Shown here one piece after another: positions 16,156-23,730 of a DNA stretch of 36,818 bases. The notes under the pieces were generated by a model that was not told where the DNA came from, ran no database searches, and was given only the letters and a program-made list of their open reading frames with translations. The position numbers were made by a program, and so were the translations under genes. Numbering within the stretch: position 1 is the stretch's first letter; every line of letters starts with the position of its first letter. The stretch is from an uncultured Prevotella sp. (GTDB taxonomy: Bacteria; Bacteroidota; Bacteroidia; Bacteroidales; Bacteroidaceae): positions 1-36,818 of the forward strand of contig CALFGU010000244.1 of assembly GCA_937877685.1 (NCBI GenBank), read 5' to 3'.

Positions 16156-16317
16156 ATGAGTAACATGAACAAGATGGAGCATGTAAGTCTCAGAAATTCA
16201 AAAGGTAAAAATACTTCATGGCGTGTAGCATCCGCTATATTAGCGACGAACAACTGTTCGCCGCTTGTATTGCGTTTAGCTATTAACGGCATGAAAAACA
16301 TGCGAATCGTGTCTTGA
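16156..16317 (+). CDS. Possible 53-residue leader ORF upstream of nuo
   Basis: This ORF starts about 4 nt after the predicted transcription start and ends 13 nt before the 5' arm of an intrinsic terminator. It encodes a basic peptide containing SWRVASAILATNNCSPLVL and ending GMKNMRIVS. The same bases hold strong hairpins (CGAACA/TGTTCG inside GCG...CGC, and GCATG/CATGC), so the region may act as structured RNA rather than code. I do not recognise the peptide. There is no Shine-Dalgarno sequence because the predicted leader is so short. Placement, not homology, is the evidence. Confidence 0.4.
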   Translation: MSNMNKMEHVSLRNSKGKNTSWRVASAILATNNCSPLVLRLAINGMKNMRIVS

Positions 16318-16330
16318 TAGGATAACTCAT

Positions 16331-16393
16331 AAGGGTAATGCCATGCAATCGATTTACGGGTCGTTTTGCTTGAGGTGTTGCCCTTTTTATTTT
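16331..16393 (+). terminator. Intrinsic terminator or attenuator ahead of nuoA
   Basis: AAGGGTAATGCC (16331-16342) pairs along its full 12 bases with GGTGTTGCCCTT (16374-16385), three pairs being G-U. A smaller GCAA/TTGC stem sits in the loop, and TTTTTATTTT overlaps and follows the stem. It would end the leader transcript at about 240 nt unless read through into nuo, whose first gene begins 117 nt later. Confidence 0.75.
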
Positions 16394-16510
16394 GCTTCCC
16401 AGCGGTTAGATGAGCAAGCGATAGAAGAATGATTGAGATACTCAAATTTTCGTTGTAACCTGCGTTGCAATAAACTGAATTAGAAATAAATAACTTAAAA
16501 CTCTATAGCT

Positions 16511-16861
16511 ATGAATTTTACCCTTCTTGTCACGGCAATCGTGACTGGCATAGCCTTTGTCGGGTTGGCTACGATTGTGGCGAAATGGATTGCTCCGCGC
16601 AGCTTTAATGCGCAGAAGGAAGAGGCTTACGAGTGTGGTGTTCCCACACGTGGGCGCTCTTGGATGCAGTTCCGAATTGGTTATTACCTTCTTGCCATCC
16701 TGTTTTTGATGTTCGACGTGGAAACAATGTTCTTGTTCCCGTGGGCAGTAGTCATGAATACGCTCGGTCCTGCCGGATTGTTTAGCGTACTCTTCTTCTT
16801 GTTTATCTTAGTGCTGGGCTTGGCATACGCCTGGCGGAAAGGAGCGCTCAAATGGCAGTAA
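16511..16861 (+). CDS. nuoA: NADH-quinone oxidoreductase subunit A
   Basis: A 116-residue membrane subunit of complex I with three hydrophobic segments. It has the family motif KEEAYECGVPTRGRSWMQFRIGYYLLAILFLMFDVE (key parts YECG, FRIGYYL and LFDVE-like FMFDVE), including the Glu/Asp in the second helix. NuoA forms part of the junction between the quinone site and the proton-pumping arm. It opens the operon and overlaps nuoB by 10 nt. Upstream lies the structured leader with its own promoter and terminator, so expression may be set by read-through. Confidence 0.95.
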   Translation: MNFTLLVTAIVTGIAFVGLATIVAKWIAPRSFNAQKEEAYECGVPTRGRSWMQFRIGYYLLAILFLMFDVETMFLFPWAVVMNTLGPAGLFSVLFFLFILVLGLAYAWRKGALKWQ

Positions 16862-17490
16862 CAAAGAAACCCGCAATAAAGAATATTCCCTACGAGGAAT
16901 TTAAGGACAACGAAACGTTTGAAAAACTCGTTGCCGAATTGAATCAAAATGGCACAAATGTAATTGTCAGTACGCTTGATGACCTTATTAACTGGGGACG
17001 TAGCAATTCCTTGTGGCCATTGACTTTTGCAACAAGTTGTTGCGGTATTGAATTTATGGCCGTTTGTGCTGCACGTCACGACATTGCTCGCTTCGGTTTT
17101 GAAGTAACGCGTAACTCGCCCCGTCAAGCCGATGTGATTCTCGTGAGTGGTACAATCACTACGAAAATGGCGCCTGTGTTGAAGCGCCTTTACGACCAGA
17201 TGGCCGACCCGAAGTATGTGGTGGCCGTGGGAGGTTGTGCGATTTCTGGCGGTCCCTTTACCAAGTCTTACCATGTAGTAATGGGCGTGGACAAGGTGAT
17301 TCCCGTGGATGTTTATGTGCCAGGTTGTCCTCCGCGTCCCGAATCTTTCCTTTATGGAATGATGCAGTTGCAACGCAAGGTGAAGGCAGAAAACTTCTTC
17401 GGCACAACAAACCGCAAGGAGGCTGACCCCTTTGAAGCGGAGATGGAAATTAAAAACGAAAAACTCATAACTCAGCAGGAGGAAGCATAA
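16852..17490 (+). CDS. nuoB: NADH-quinone oxidoreductase subunit B
   Basis: A 212-residue peripheral subunit carrying cluster N2, the last iron-sulfur centre before quinone. The four ligands are visible: the paired cysteines in FATSCCGIEFM, one in VAVGGCAISGGP and one in YVPGCPPRPE. The C-terminus adds a charged tail of about 30 residues beyond the conserved core, ending ELITQQEEA-like (KLITQQEEA). It overlaps nuoA by 10 nt and its TAA shares a base with the nuoCD ATG (TAATG), so translation is coupled. Confidence 0.96.
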   Translation: MAVTKKPAIKNIPYEEFKDNETFEKLVAELNQNGTNVIVSTLDDLINWGRSNSLWPLTFATSCCGIEFMAVCAARHDIARFGFEVTRNSPRQADVILVSGTITTKMAPVLKRLYDQMADPKYVVAVGGCAISGGPFTKSYHVVMGVDKVIPVDVYVPGCPPRPESFLYGMMQLQRKVKAENFFGTTNRKEADPFEAEMEIKNEKLITQQEEA

Positions 17491-19163
17491 TGGAAACAAC
17501 AGAAACAAAGACACAAGTGCAAGCAGAAGTACCTGCAACTCCTAAACCTGCGATTGCGAAACCCGCACCTAAGCCCGCCGCACCCGCAGTTTCTGCCGAA
17601 AATGAAGTGAAACCCATTGAGGTGGAACCCGCAGTGTTGCGCAAAGAAATGGAGCGCTTGAAGGCGGAAGGTATGGACTTCTTGGAATGCCTTACGGGCG
17701 TTGACTGGATGGAAGAAGGGTTGGGATGTATCTACACCCTCACTTCAACTGAAACCGGAAAGATGGTGCATGTAAAGACCGCAACTCTCGACCGCGAAAA
17801 TCCCCTTCTCCCCAGCGTTTCTGACCTTTGGGCGGTGGCAAATATCTACGAACGTGAAGTGTTTGACTTCTACGGCATCCGCTTTACGGGTCACCCCGAT
17901 ATGCGTCGCGTATTCTTGCGCGAAGATTGGGTAGGGTATCCCTTCCGTAAGGATGACGAAACGGAGAAGAACAATCCGCTCCGCATGACCAACGAACCCT
18001 TGGCTGACGATACGGAAGAGTTGACACTCAATACCGACGGCACTGTGACAAGTAAGCGCAATACGATTTTTGCCGACGGTGATTACGTCGTAAATATCGG
18101 TCCGCAACACCCCTCTACCCACGGTGTGCTCCACTTCCGTGTGGCGCTCGAAGGGGAAACTATTAAGAAAATAGATCCCATACTTGGATATATCCACCGC
18201 GGTATTGAAAAAATAGACGAGTCACTCACCTATCCCCAAACATTGGCCTTAACTGACCGTATGGACTACCTTGGCGCCATGCAAAATCGCCATGCGCTCT
18301 GTATGTGTATTGAAAAGGCATTGGGCGTAGAAGTAAGTGACCGCGTGAAGGTGATTCGCACCATGATGGACGAGTTGCAGCGTATAGACTCCCACATCCT
18401 CTTCTTCTCATGTCTTGCACAAGACCTTGGGGCAACAACAGCGTTCCTTTATGGATTCCGCGACCGCGAAAAGATTCTTGATATCTTAGAAGAAACTTGT
18501 GGCGGACGCCTCATATTAAATTATAATACGATTGGCGGTGTGATGCATGACCTTCACCCTAACTTCGTAAGTCGAGTTAAGGAACTCATTCCTTATCTGC
18601 GCAAGAGTTTGAAGGAATATCACGCACTCTTTACAGGCAATGTGATTTTCCAAAACCGCGCGAAGGGAGTAGGCGTGTTGACCAAGGAAAAGGCTATTTC
18701 CTATGGTTGTACGGGCGGCACGGGACGTGCTGCGGGTTGGCACAATGACTTGCGCAAGACGCGTCCTTATGCAGCTTATGATCGCGTAAAGTTTAACGAG
18801 GTGGTTCGTGAAGGTGGTGATAGTTTCGATCGCTATATGATTCGTCTGGATGAAATAGCTGAAAGTCTCTGCATCTTAGAACAACTCGTGGATAATATCC
18901 CCGAAGGTAGCATTCAGGAGAAAATGAAACCCATCATTAAGGTGCCCGAAGGAATCTATTATAGTGCCGTTGAAGGCAGTCGCGGTATCTTTGGCGTGAT
19001 GTTAATCAGTAAGGGAGATAAGAGTCCTTATCGTTTACACTATCGCTCAACAGGTTTGCCCCTTGTGGCAGCTATGGATACACTTTGTAGTGGTTCGATG
19101 CTCGCTGACTTAATTACCATTGGCGGTACGGTAGACTATATTGTGCCTGACGTGGATAGATAA
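17490..19163 (+). CDS. nuoCD: NADH-quinone oxidoreductase fused subunit C/D
   Basis: A 557-residue fusion. Residues 1-47 are a low-complexity Ala/Pro/Lys/Glu tail, probably a flexible addition. The NuoC domain follows, with the signature ANIYEREVFDFYGIRFTGHP and RRVFLREDWVGYPFRKD (about 110-155). The NuoD domain then starts at YVVNIGPQHPSTHGVL, where the His lines the quinone site, and continues with YIHRGIEK, MDYLGAM and the family C-terminal end DYIVPDVDR. The C-D fusion is also known in E. coli. The gene is followed not by nuoE/F/G but by a palindromic element and nuoH. Confidence 0.95.
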   Translation: METTETKTQVQAEVPATPKPAIAKPAPKPAAPAVSAENEVKPIEVEPAVLRKEMERLKAEGMDFLECLTGVDWMEEGLGCIYTLTSTETGKMVHVKTATLDRENPLLPSVSDLWAVANIYEREVFDFYGIRFTGHPDMRRVFLREDWVGYPFRKDDETEKNNPLRMTNEPLADDTEELTLNTDGTVTSKRNTIFADGDYVVNIGPQHPSTHGVLHFRVALEGETIKKIDPILGYIHRGIEKIDESLTYPQTLALTDRMDYLGAMQNRHALCMCIEKALGVEVSDRVKVIRTMMDELQRIDSHILFFSCLAQDLGATTAFLYGFRDREKILDILEETCGGRLILNYNTIGGVMHDLHPNFVSRVKELIPYLRKSLKEYHALFTGNVIFQNRAKGVGVLTKEKAISYGCTGGTGRAAGWHNDLRKTRPYAAYDRVKFNEVVREGGDSFDRYMIRLDEIAESLCILEQLVDNIPEGSIQEKMKPIIKVPEGIYYSAVEGSRGIFGVMLISKGDKSPYRLHYRSTGLPLVAAMDTLCSGSMLADLITIGGTVDYIVPDVDR

Positions 19164-19168
19164 TTCAT

Positions 19169-19281
19169 AGAGTACAGATAACAGATAACAGAGTACAACT
19201 CCATCCGGAATGGATACACTCTAAAAAATCATGCCGAAAGGCAGTTGTACTCTGTACTCTGTACTCTGAACTCTGTACTCT
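19169..19281 (+). repeat. Palindromic junction element, family A copy 1 (nuoCD/nuoH)
   Basis: The left arm consists of AGAGTAC-type 7-mers mixed with AGATAAC. The core is CCATCCGGAATGG (19201-19213). A small ATGCCGAAAGGCA motif follows, and the right arm is made of GTACTCT 7-mers, complementary to the left. It fills nearly the whole nuoCD-nuoH gap, ending 15 nt before the nuoH ATG. Family A copy 5 shares the small ATGCCGWWAGGCA motif. Confidence 0.85.
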
Positions 19282-19296
19282 CAAACCAAAATAGTT

Positions 19297-20376
19297 ATGT
19301 TTGACTTTAAAATAGTAACCGAATGGTTGCACAGCACCCTTCTGGGAATAATGCCAGAGTGGGCAACGATATTGACGGAAAGCGTACTCGTAGCAATTGT
19401 CATTATTGCGCTTTATGCTGTGCTTGCCATTGTTCTCATTTACATGGAACGCAAAGTTTGTGCGTTTTTCCAGTGTCGCCTTGGTCCGAATCGAGTAGGT
19501 AAGTGGGGACTTTTGCAGGTGTTCTGTGACGTGTTTAAAATGTTGACGAAGGAAATTATTAACCTTCGTAACACCGACTTGTTCCTCCATAACCTTGCTC
19601 CTTTTCTCGTTGTGACGGCTTCTATGGTGACTTTTGCTTGTTTGCCTTGGAGTCCTGGTGCGCAAATCTTAGACTTCAACGTAGGTCTGTTCTTTATTCT
19701 TGCAGCTTCGTCAATTGGTGTTGTCGGAATTTTGCTCGCTGGTTGGAGTAGTAATAATAAATATGCGCTTATTGGAGCAATGCGTAGTGGCGCACAGATT
19801 ATTTCTTACGAACTCTCTATTGGTATGGCGATGCTCAGTATGATTTGCTTGACAGGCACCATGTCTATTCAGGGAATCGTAGAGCAACAATACGTTGAAG
19901 GTTGGAATATCTTCCGTGGACATATCCCTGCTGCAATTGCCTTTATCATTTATTTGATTGCGGGTAATGCGGAATGTAACCGTGGTCCCTTTGACCTTCC
20001 TGAGTGTGAAAGTGAATTGACTGCTGGTTATCACACAGAGTATTCGGGTATGCACTTTGGTTATTACTATCTTGCGGAATACCTCAACCTTTTTGTATGT
20101 GCCGGAATCGCAACCTTGGTGTTCCTCGGCGGATGGGCGCCTCTCCACATCGCAGGTCTTGATGGTTTTAATAACGTTATGGATTTCATTCCAGGCGCAG
20201 TATGGTTCCTCGGAAAGACCTTCTTCGTGGTGTTCCTCCTCATGTGGATGCGTTGGACATTCCCTCGCTTGCGAATCGACCAAATCCTTGCTTTGGAATG
20301 GAAGTATCTCGTACCCATTAGTATGTTTAACCTTGTCTTGATGGCGCTCCTCGTGGCATTCGGACTTCATTTCTAA
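19297..20376 (+). CDS. nuoH: NADH-quinone oxidoreductase subunit H
   Basis: A 359-residue polytopic membrane subunit, eight or so helices, which forms the quinone entry channel against NuoB and NuoD. Signatures: YMERKVCAFFQCRLGPNRVG near residue 50, and PFDLPECESELTAGYHTEYSGM in the long loop that links quinone chemistry to the pump. The second motif normally reads PEAESEL; here the Ala is Cys, a mild change next to the critical glutamates, which are kept. nuoI follows after 7 nt. Confidence 0.96.
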   Translation: MFDFKIVTEWLHSTLLGIMPEWATILTESVLVAIVIIALYAVLAIVLIYMERKVCAFFQCRLGPNRVGKWGLLQVFCDVFKMLTKEIINLRNTDLFLHNLAPFLVVTASMVTFACLPWSPGAQILDFNVGLFFILAASSIGVVGILLAGWSSNNKYALIGAMRSGAQIISYELSIGMAMLSMICLTGTMSIQGIVEQQYVEGWNIFRGHIPAAIAFIIYLIAGNAECNRGPFDLPECESELTAGYHTEYSGMHFGYYYLAEYLNLFVCAGIATLVFLGGWAPLHIAGLDGFNNVMDFIPGAVWFLGKTFFVVFLLMWMRWTFPRLRIDQILALEWKYLVPISMFNLVLMALLVAFGLHF

Positions 20377-20383
20377 ATAAGAC

Positions 20384-20848
20384 ATGGAAGAAAAGAATTA
20401 TTTCGAAGGACTCTTTTGCGGCATCAAGTCTCTCTGCACAGGGTTGAAGATTACGATGGGCGAGTTCTTCACAAAGAAAGTTACGCAGCAATATCCTGAG
20501 AACCGTAAGGAATTGCAGATGTTCGACCGTTTCCGTGGTGCACTCGTTATGCCCCATAATGACGCTAACGAACATAAGTGCATTGGTTGTGGACTTTGTC
20601 AAATGGCTTGTCCCAATGGTTCTATTAAGGTGACAAGTGAATTTTACGAAACAGAAGACGGTAAGAAGAAAAAGCGCCTTGTGAAGTATGAGTACGACCT
20701 CGGTTGCTGTATGTTCTGCATGCTTTGCACTCGTGCTTGTCCCCAAGATGCCATTGAATTTGACCAAAGTTATGAAAACGCCGTGTTCGACCGCTCTAAA
20801 CTCGTCCAAGTGTTGAACAAAGAAGGTAGTAAGGTGGCGGAAAAGTAA
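20384..20848 (+). CDS. nuoI: NADH-quinone oxidoreductase subunit I (2x[4Fe-4S] ferredoxin)
   Basis: A 154-residue ferredoxin-like subunit carrying clusters N6a and N6b. The two CxxCxxCxxxCP motifs are at Cys66/69/72/76 (KCIGCGLCQMACP) and Cys109/112/115/119 (CCMFCMLCTRACP). An extra Cys108 precedes the second set. The N-terminal amphipathic helix region anchors it to the membrane arm. In an operon lacking nuoE/F/G, this subunit is the likely entry point for electrons from an unidentified donor such as ferredoxin or flavodoxin (inference). A family-B palindromic element separates it from nuoJ. Confidence 0.96.
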   Translation: MEEKNYFEGLFCGIKSLCTGLKITMGEFFTKKVTQQYPENRKELQMFDRFRGALVMPHNDANEHKCIGCGLCQMACPNGSIKVTSEFYETEDGKKKKRLVKYEYDLGCCMFCMLCTRACPQDAIEFDQSYENAVFDRSKLVQVLNKEGSKVAEK

Positions 20849-20853
20849 ACAAT

Positions 20854-20967
20854 AAGGTTTGGAGGTTATAAGGTCGTGAGGTTTTAAGAACCATGCGGGA
20901 TGGCATTTCATGCAAGTTCTCAACCTTAAGATCTAAAAACCTTTTAAGCGAAGCGCCCTTAAAACCT
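20854..20967 (+). repeat. Palindromic junction element, family B copy 1 (nuoI/nuoJ)
   Basis: The left arm is a run of 8-mers (AAGGTTTG, GAGGTTAT, AAGGTCGT, GAGGTTTT, AAGAACCA). The core is CCATGCGG (20891-20898). The right side holds the AAGCGAAGCGCCC module (20946-20958) followed by AAAACCT, with further complementary words (CAACCTTAAG, AAACC). The element begins 5 nt after the nuoI stop and ends 14 nt before nuoJ. Confidence 0.85.
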
Positions 20968-20981
20968 AAAATTAAATAGTT

Positions 20982-21503
20982 ATGGATTCACACAATATAA
21001 TGTTCGTTATCCTTGCGGTAATCATCCTGCTCTCCTCCATTGCTACGGTGGTGAGCAAGAGTATTATCCGTGCGGCAACTTACCTGCTCTTCGTTTTGCT
21101 TGGCACAGCGGGGTTGTATTTCTTAATGGGATACACCTTCCTGGGTTCTGTGCAGATTATGGTATATGCAGGTGGTATCATAGTGCTTTACGTATTCTCA
21201 ATACTCTTGACCAGCGGTCAGCAGGAAAAGCTCAACCGTGTATATCTCATGAAGAAGGTTGCCGTAGGCATGTCCTGCTTGGCTGGTCTTGCCGTGTTCA
21301 TTGCCATGTTCTTCAAACAACAGTTCTTGGCAACCGTTCTTTCTGCTCCCAGCGAAACAGACGCTTCTTCCCTCAGTATTGAGGAAATAGGTAAGCACAT
21401 GCTTTCAACAGGCGAAAGCGGTTTCTTGCTTCCCTTCGAAGCAGTGAGTATCTTATTACTTGCCTGCATCGTTGGCGGATTGATTATTGCCCGTAAACGC
21501 TAA
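20982..21503 (+). CDS. nuoJ: NADH-quinone oxidoreductase subunit J
   Basis: A 173-residue membrane subunit with about five helices. The family region is LFVLLGTAGLYFLMGYTFLGSVQIMVYAGGIIVLYVF (key parts GxxQIMVYAGGI and the pi-bulge helix), which takes part in coupling in complex I. The C-terminus ends on a short basic tail (ARKR). The nuoK start follows 10 nt after its stop; an in-frame upstream start for nuoK inside nuoJ is ignored. Confidence 0.94.
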   Translation: MDSHNIMFVILAVIILLSSIATVVSKSIIRAATYLLFVLLGTAGLYFLMGYTFLGSVQIMVYAGGIIVLYVFSILLTSGQQEKLNRVYLMKKVAVGMSCLAGLAVFIAMFFKQQFLATVLSAPSETDASSLSIEEIGKHMLSTGESGFLLPFEAVSILLLACIVGGLIIARKR

Positions 21504-21513
21504 TACTACGACT

Positions 21514-21822
21514 ATGATTCAGTTAGAATACCTCCTCATCATCTCGGCAGTTATGCTGTTTGCCGGCATCTACGGTTTCTTCACGAGAAAGAGCACCCTT
21601 GCGATGTTGCTTTCTATAGAACTGATGCTCAACGCTGCCGACATTAACTTTGCGGTGTTCAATCGCATGCTTTTCCCCGAGGGGCATGAAGGATACTTCT
21701 TTGCTATCTTCGGCATTGCCATTGCTGCTGCGGAAAGCGCTATTGCCATCGCCATTATGATTAATATTTATCGAATGCTCAAAAACATTTCTGTGGATGA
21801 GTTGAAGAAAATGAAATGGTAA
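21514..21822 (+). CDS. nuoK: NADH-quinone oxidoreductase subunit K
   Basis: A 102-residue, three-helix subunit related to MrpC. It has the two buried glutamates of the family, one in LSIELMLNAADINF and one in AIAAAESAIAIAIMI. The ATG at 21514 (MIQLEYLLIIS) is chosen over the upstream one at 21487 because it gives the standard family length and does not overlap nuoJ. nuoL begins 6 nt later. Confidence 0.95.
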   Translation: MIQLEYLLIISAVMLFAGIYGFFTRKSTLAMLLSIELMLNAADINFAVFNRMLFPEGHEGYFFAIFGIAIAAAESAIAIAIMINIYRMLKNISVDELKKMKW

Positions 21823-21828
21823 GCCACT

Positions 21829-23724
21829 ATGGAATATACATTGTTCATACTCCTTTTGCCCCTCTGTTCTTTCTTACTGCTCGGTCTTCTCGATAGTAAG
21901 ATAAGCAAGACGGCGGCCGGCATTATCGGCACAATGAGTTTGGGTGCGGTTACGCTCCTCTCTTATTTCACTGCCTTCGAATACTTCACCGCAGACCGCG
22001 TAAACGGAGTGTTCGAGAAAGTAATGCCTTACAACATTACTTGGTTGCCCCTTGGCGACTTGCACTTTGATATGGGTATCCTGCTCGACCCCATCTCGGT
22101 GATGATGCTTATCGTCATCTCTACGGTGTCGCTCATGGTACACATCTACTCTTTCGGCTACATGAAGGGCGAACGCGGGTTCCAGCGCTACTACGCCTTC
22201 TTGAGTCTCTTCACCATGTCTATGCTCGGCTTGGTAGTAGCCACCAACATCTTCCAGATGTACTTATTCTGGGAACTTGTAGGGGTATCATCTTACCTCC
22301 TCATCGGTTTCTACTACACCACTCCCGCAGCGATTGCCGCTTCTAAGAAGGCGTTTATCGTAACGCGCTTTGCCGACATGTTCTTCCTTGTGGGTATCCT
22401 TATCTACGGTTACTACTGCAAGTCATTCGGCTTTGACTTCAACGCGGAAGGTTTTGCGGCTGGTGCCTTTATGCTCCCCACCGCACTCGTGCTGATGTTT
22501 ATCGGTGGTGCTGGTAAGAGTGCGATGTTCCCCCTTCACATTTGGTTGCCCGATGCGATGGAAGGTCCTACTCCCGTCAGTGCGTTGATTCACGCTGCGA
22601 CGATGGTTGTGGCTGGTGTATTCCAGATTGCACGCCTCTTCCCCCTCTGGATTCAGTATGCCCCCGAGGCGATGCCTATTGTAGTTTGGGTAGGGGTTAT
22701 TACTGCCTTCTATGCAGCAGCGGTGGCTTGCGTTCAGAGCGACATCAAGCGCGTACTTGCCTTCTCTACGATTTCGCAGATTGCCTTCATGATGGTGGCA
22801 TTAGGCGTATGTCTTCCTGGCGAACACGGAGCGGTGATTGACAACCACGCCAGTCTGGGTTACATGGCTTCTATGTTCCACCTCTTTACCCACGCTATGT
22901 TTAAGGCGCTCTTGTTCCTCGGCGCTGGCTGCATTATCCACGCCGTTCATAGTAACGAGATGTCAGCAATGGGTGGACTCCGCAAGTATATGCCCATTAC
23001 GCACATCACCTTCCTCATTGCATGTTTGGCGATTGCGGGTATTCCTCCCTTCTCTGGGTTCTTCTCAAAGGACGAAATCCTTACGGCATGCATGCATTAC
23101 AGTCCCGTTGTAGGATGGATTATGACCGGTGTAGCGGCAATGACTGCATTCTACATGTTCCGCCTTTATTTCGGAATCTTCTGGGGAACGGAAAACAAGG
23201 AACTCCATGCGCACCACACTCCTCATGAAGCACCTTTCGCTATGACCCTTCCCTTGATGGTGCTTACTTGCGTAACCCTCGTTGCTGGGTTTATTCCCTT
23301 CGGTCACTTCGTTAGTGCTTCGGGTGAGGCTTATGACATTCACTTGGATTGGACAGTCGCTACAACGAGTATCGTAGTTGCCGTAGTGTCTATCGCATTG
23401 GCAACCTACATCTATGCTGGCAGTCGCCAACCCGTTGCAGAGAAACTCCACGGAGCCTTCCCCCGACTCCACCGTTGGGCATTCAAGCGCTTCTATCTTG
23501 ACGAAGTGTATCAGTTCGTGACTCACAGAATTATCTTCGCCTACATCTCTCGCCCCATTGCGTGGTTCGACCGTAATGTAGTGGATGGTTTCTTCAACTT
23601 CCTCGCTTGGGGAACCCACAAGTTGAGTCACGCCATCCGCGGTTTGCAGAGCGGTTCTGTACAACTCTACGCACAGGTGTTCCTCCTCGGCATCCTCGTT
23701 ATTATTCTCATTTTGATTATGTAG
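21829..23724 (+). CDS. nuoL: NADH-quinone oxidoreductase subunit L
   Basis: A 631-residue antiporter-like proton-pumping subunit. Key residues are present: the TM5 glutamate in YLFWELVGVSSYLLIGFYY, the TM7 lysine in GGAGKSAMFPLHIWLPDAM, and SALIHAATMVVAGVF with the channel histidine. The lateral helix region lies towards the C-terminus (RWAFKRFYLDEVYQFV onward). The length is normal for the family. Codon choice here and in nuoM/nuoN is richer in C-ending codons than in the flanking operons, as expected for well-expressed genes. It is followed after 6 nt by nuoM. Confidence 0.96.
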   Translation: MEYTLFILLLPLCSFLLLGLLDSKISKTAAGIIGTMSLGAVTLLSYFTAFEYFTADRVNGVFEKVMPYNITWLPLGDLHFDMGILLDPISVMMLIVISTVSLMVHIYSFGYMKGERGFQRYYAFLSLFTMSMLGLVVATNIFQMYLFWELVGVSSYLLIGFYYTTPAAIAASKKAFIVTRFADMFFLVGILIYGYYCKSFGFDFNAEGFAAGAFMLPTALVLMFIGGAGKSAMFPLHIWLPDAMEGPTPVSALIHAATMVVAGVFQIARLFPLWIQYAPEAMPIVVWVGVITAFYAAAVACVQSDIKRVLAFSTISQIAFMMVALGVCLPGEHGAVIDNHASLGYMASMFHLFTHAMFKALLFLGAGCIIHAVHSNEMSAMGGLRKYMPITHITFLIACLAIAGIPPFSGFFSKDEILTACMHYSPVVGWIMTGVAAMTAFYMFRLYFGIFWGTENKELHAHHTPHEAPFAMTLPLMVLTCVTLVAGFIPFGHFVSASGEAYDIHLDWTVATTSIVVAVVSIALATYIYAGSRQPVAEKLHGAFPRLHRWAFKRFYLDEVYQFVTHRIIFAYISRPIAWFDRNVVDGFFNFLAWGTHKLSHAIRGLQSGSVQLYAQVFLLGILVIILILIM

Positions 23725-23730
23725 CCAACT

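Noticed and set aside
16092..16445. 117-codon minus-strand ORF across the nuo leader
   Set aside because: It runs antisense through a consensus promoter and a terminator hairpin and has no recognisable domain; the plus-strand signals explain the region better.
16684..17538. 284-codon minus-strand ORF opposite nuoA/nuoB
   Set aside because: It is fully antisense to two strongly conserved genes, has low-complexity His/Thr-rich content and shows no family motif.
19711..20385. 224-codon minus-strand ORF opposite nuoH
   Set aside because: Antisense to a conserved gene, with His-rich composition typical of the reverse frame of a membrane protein.
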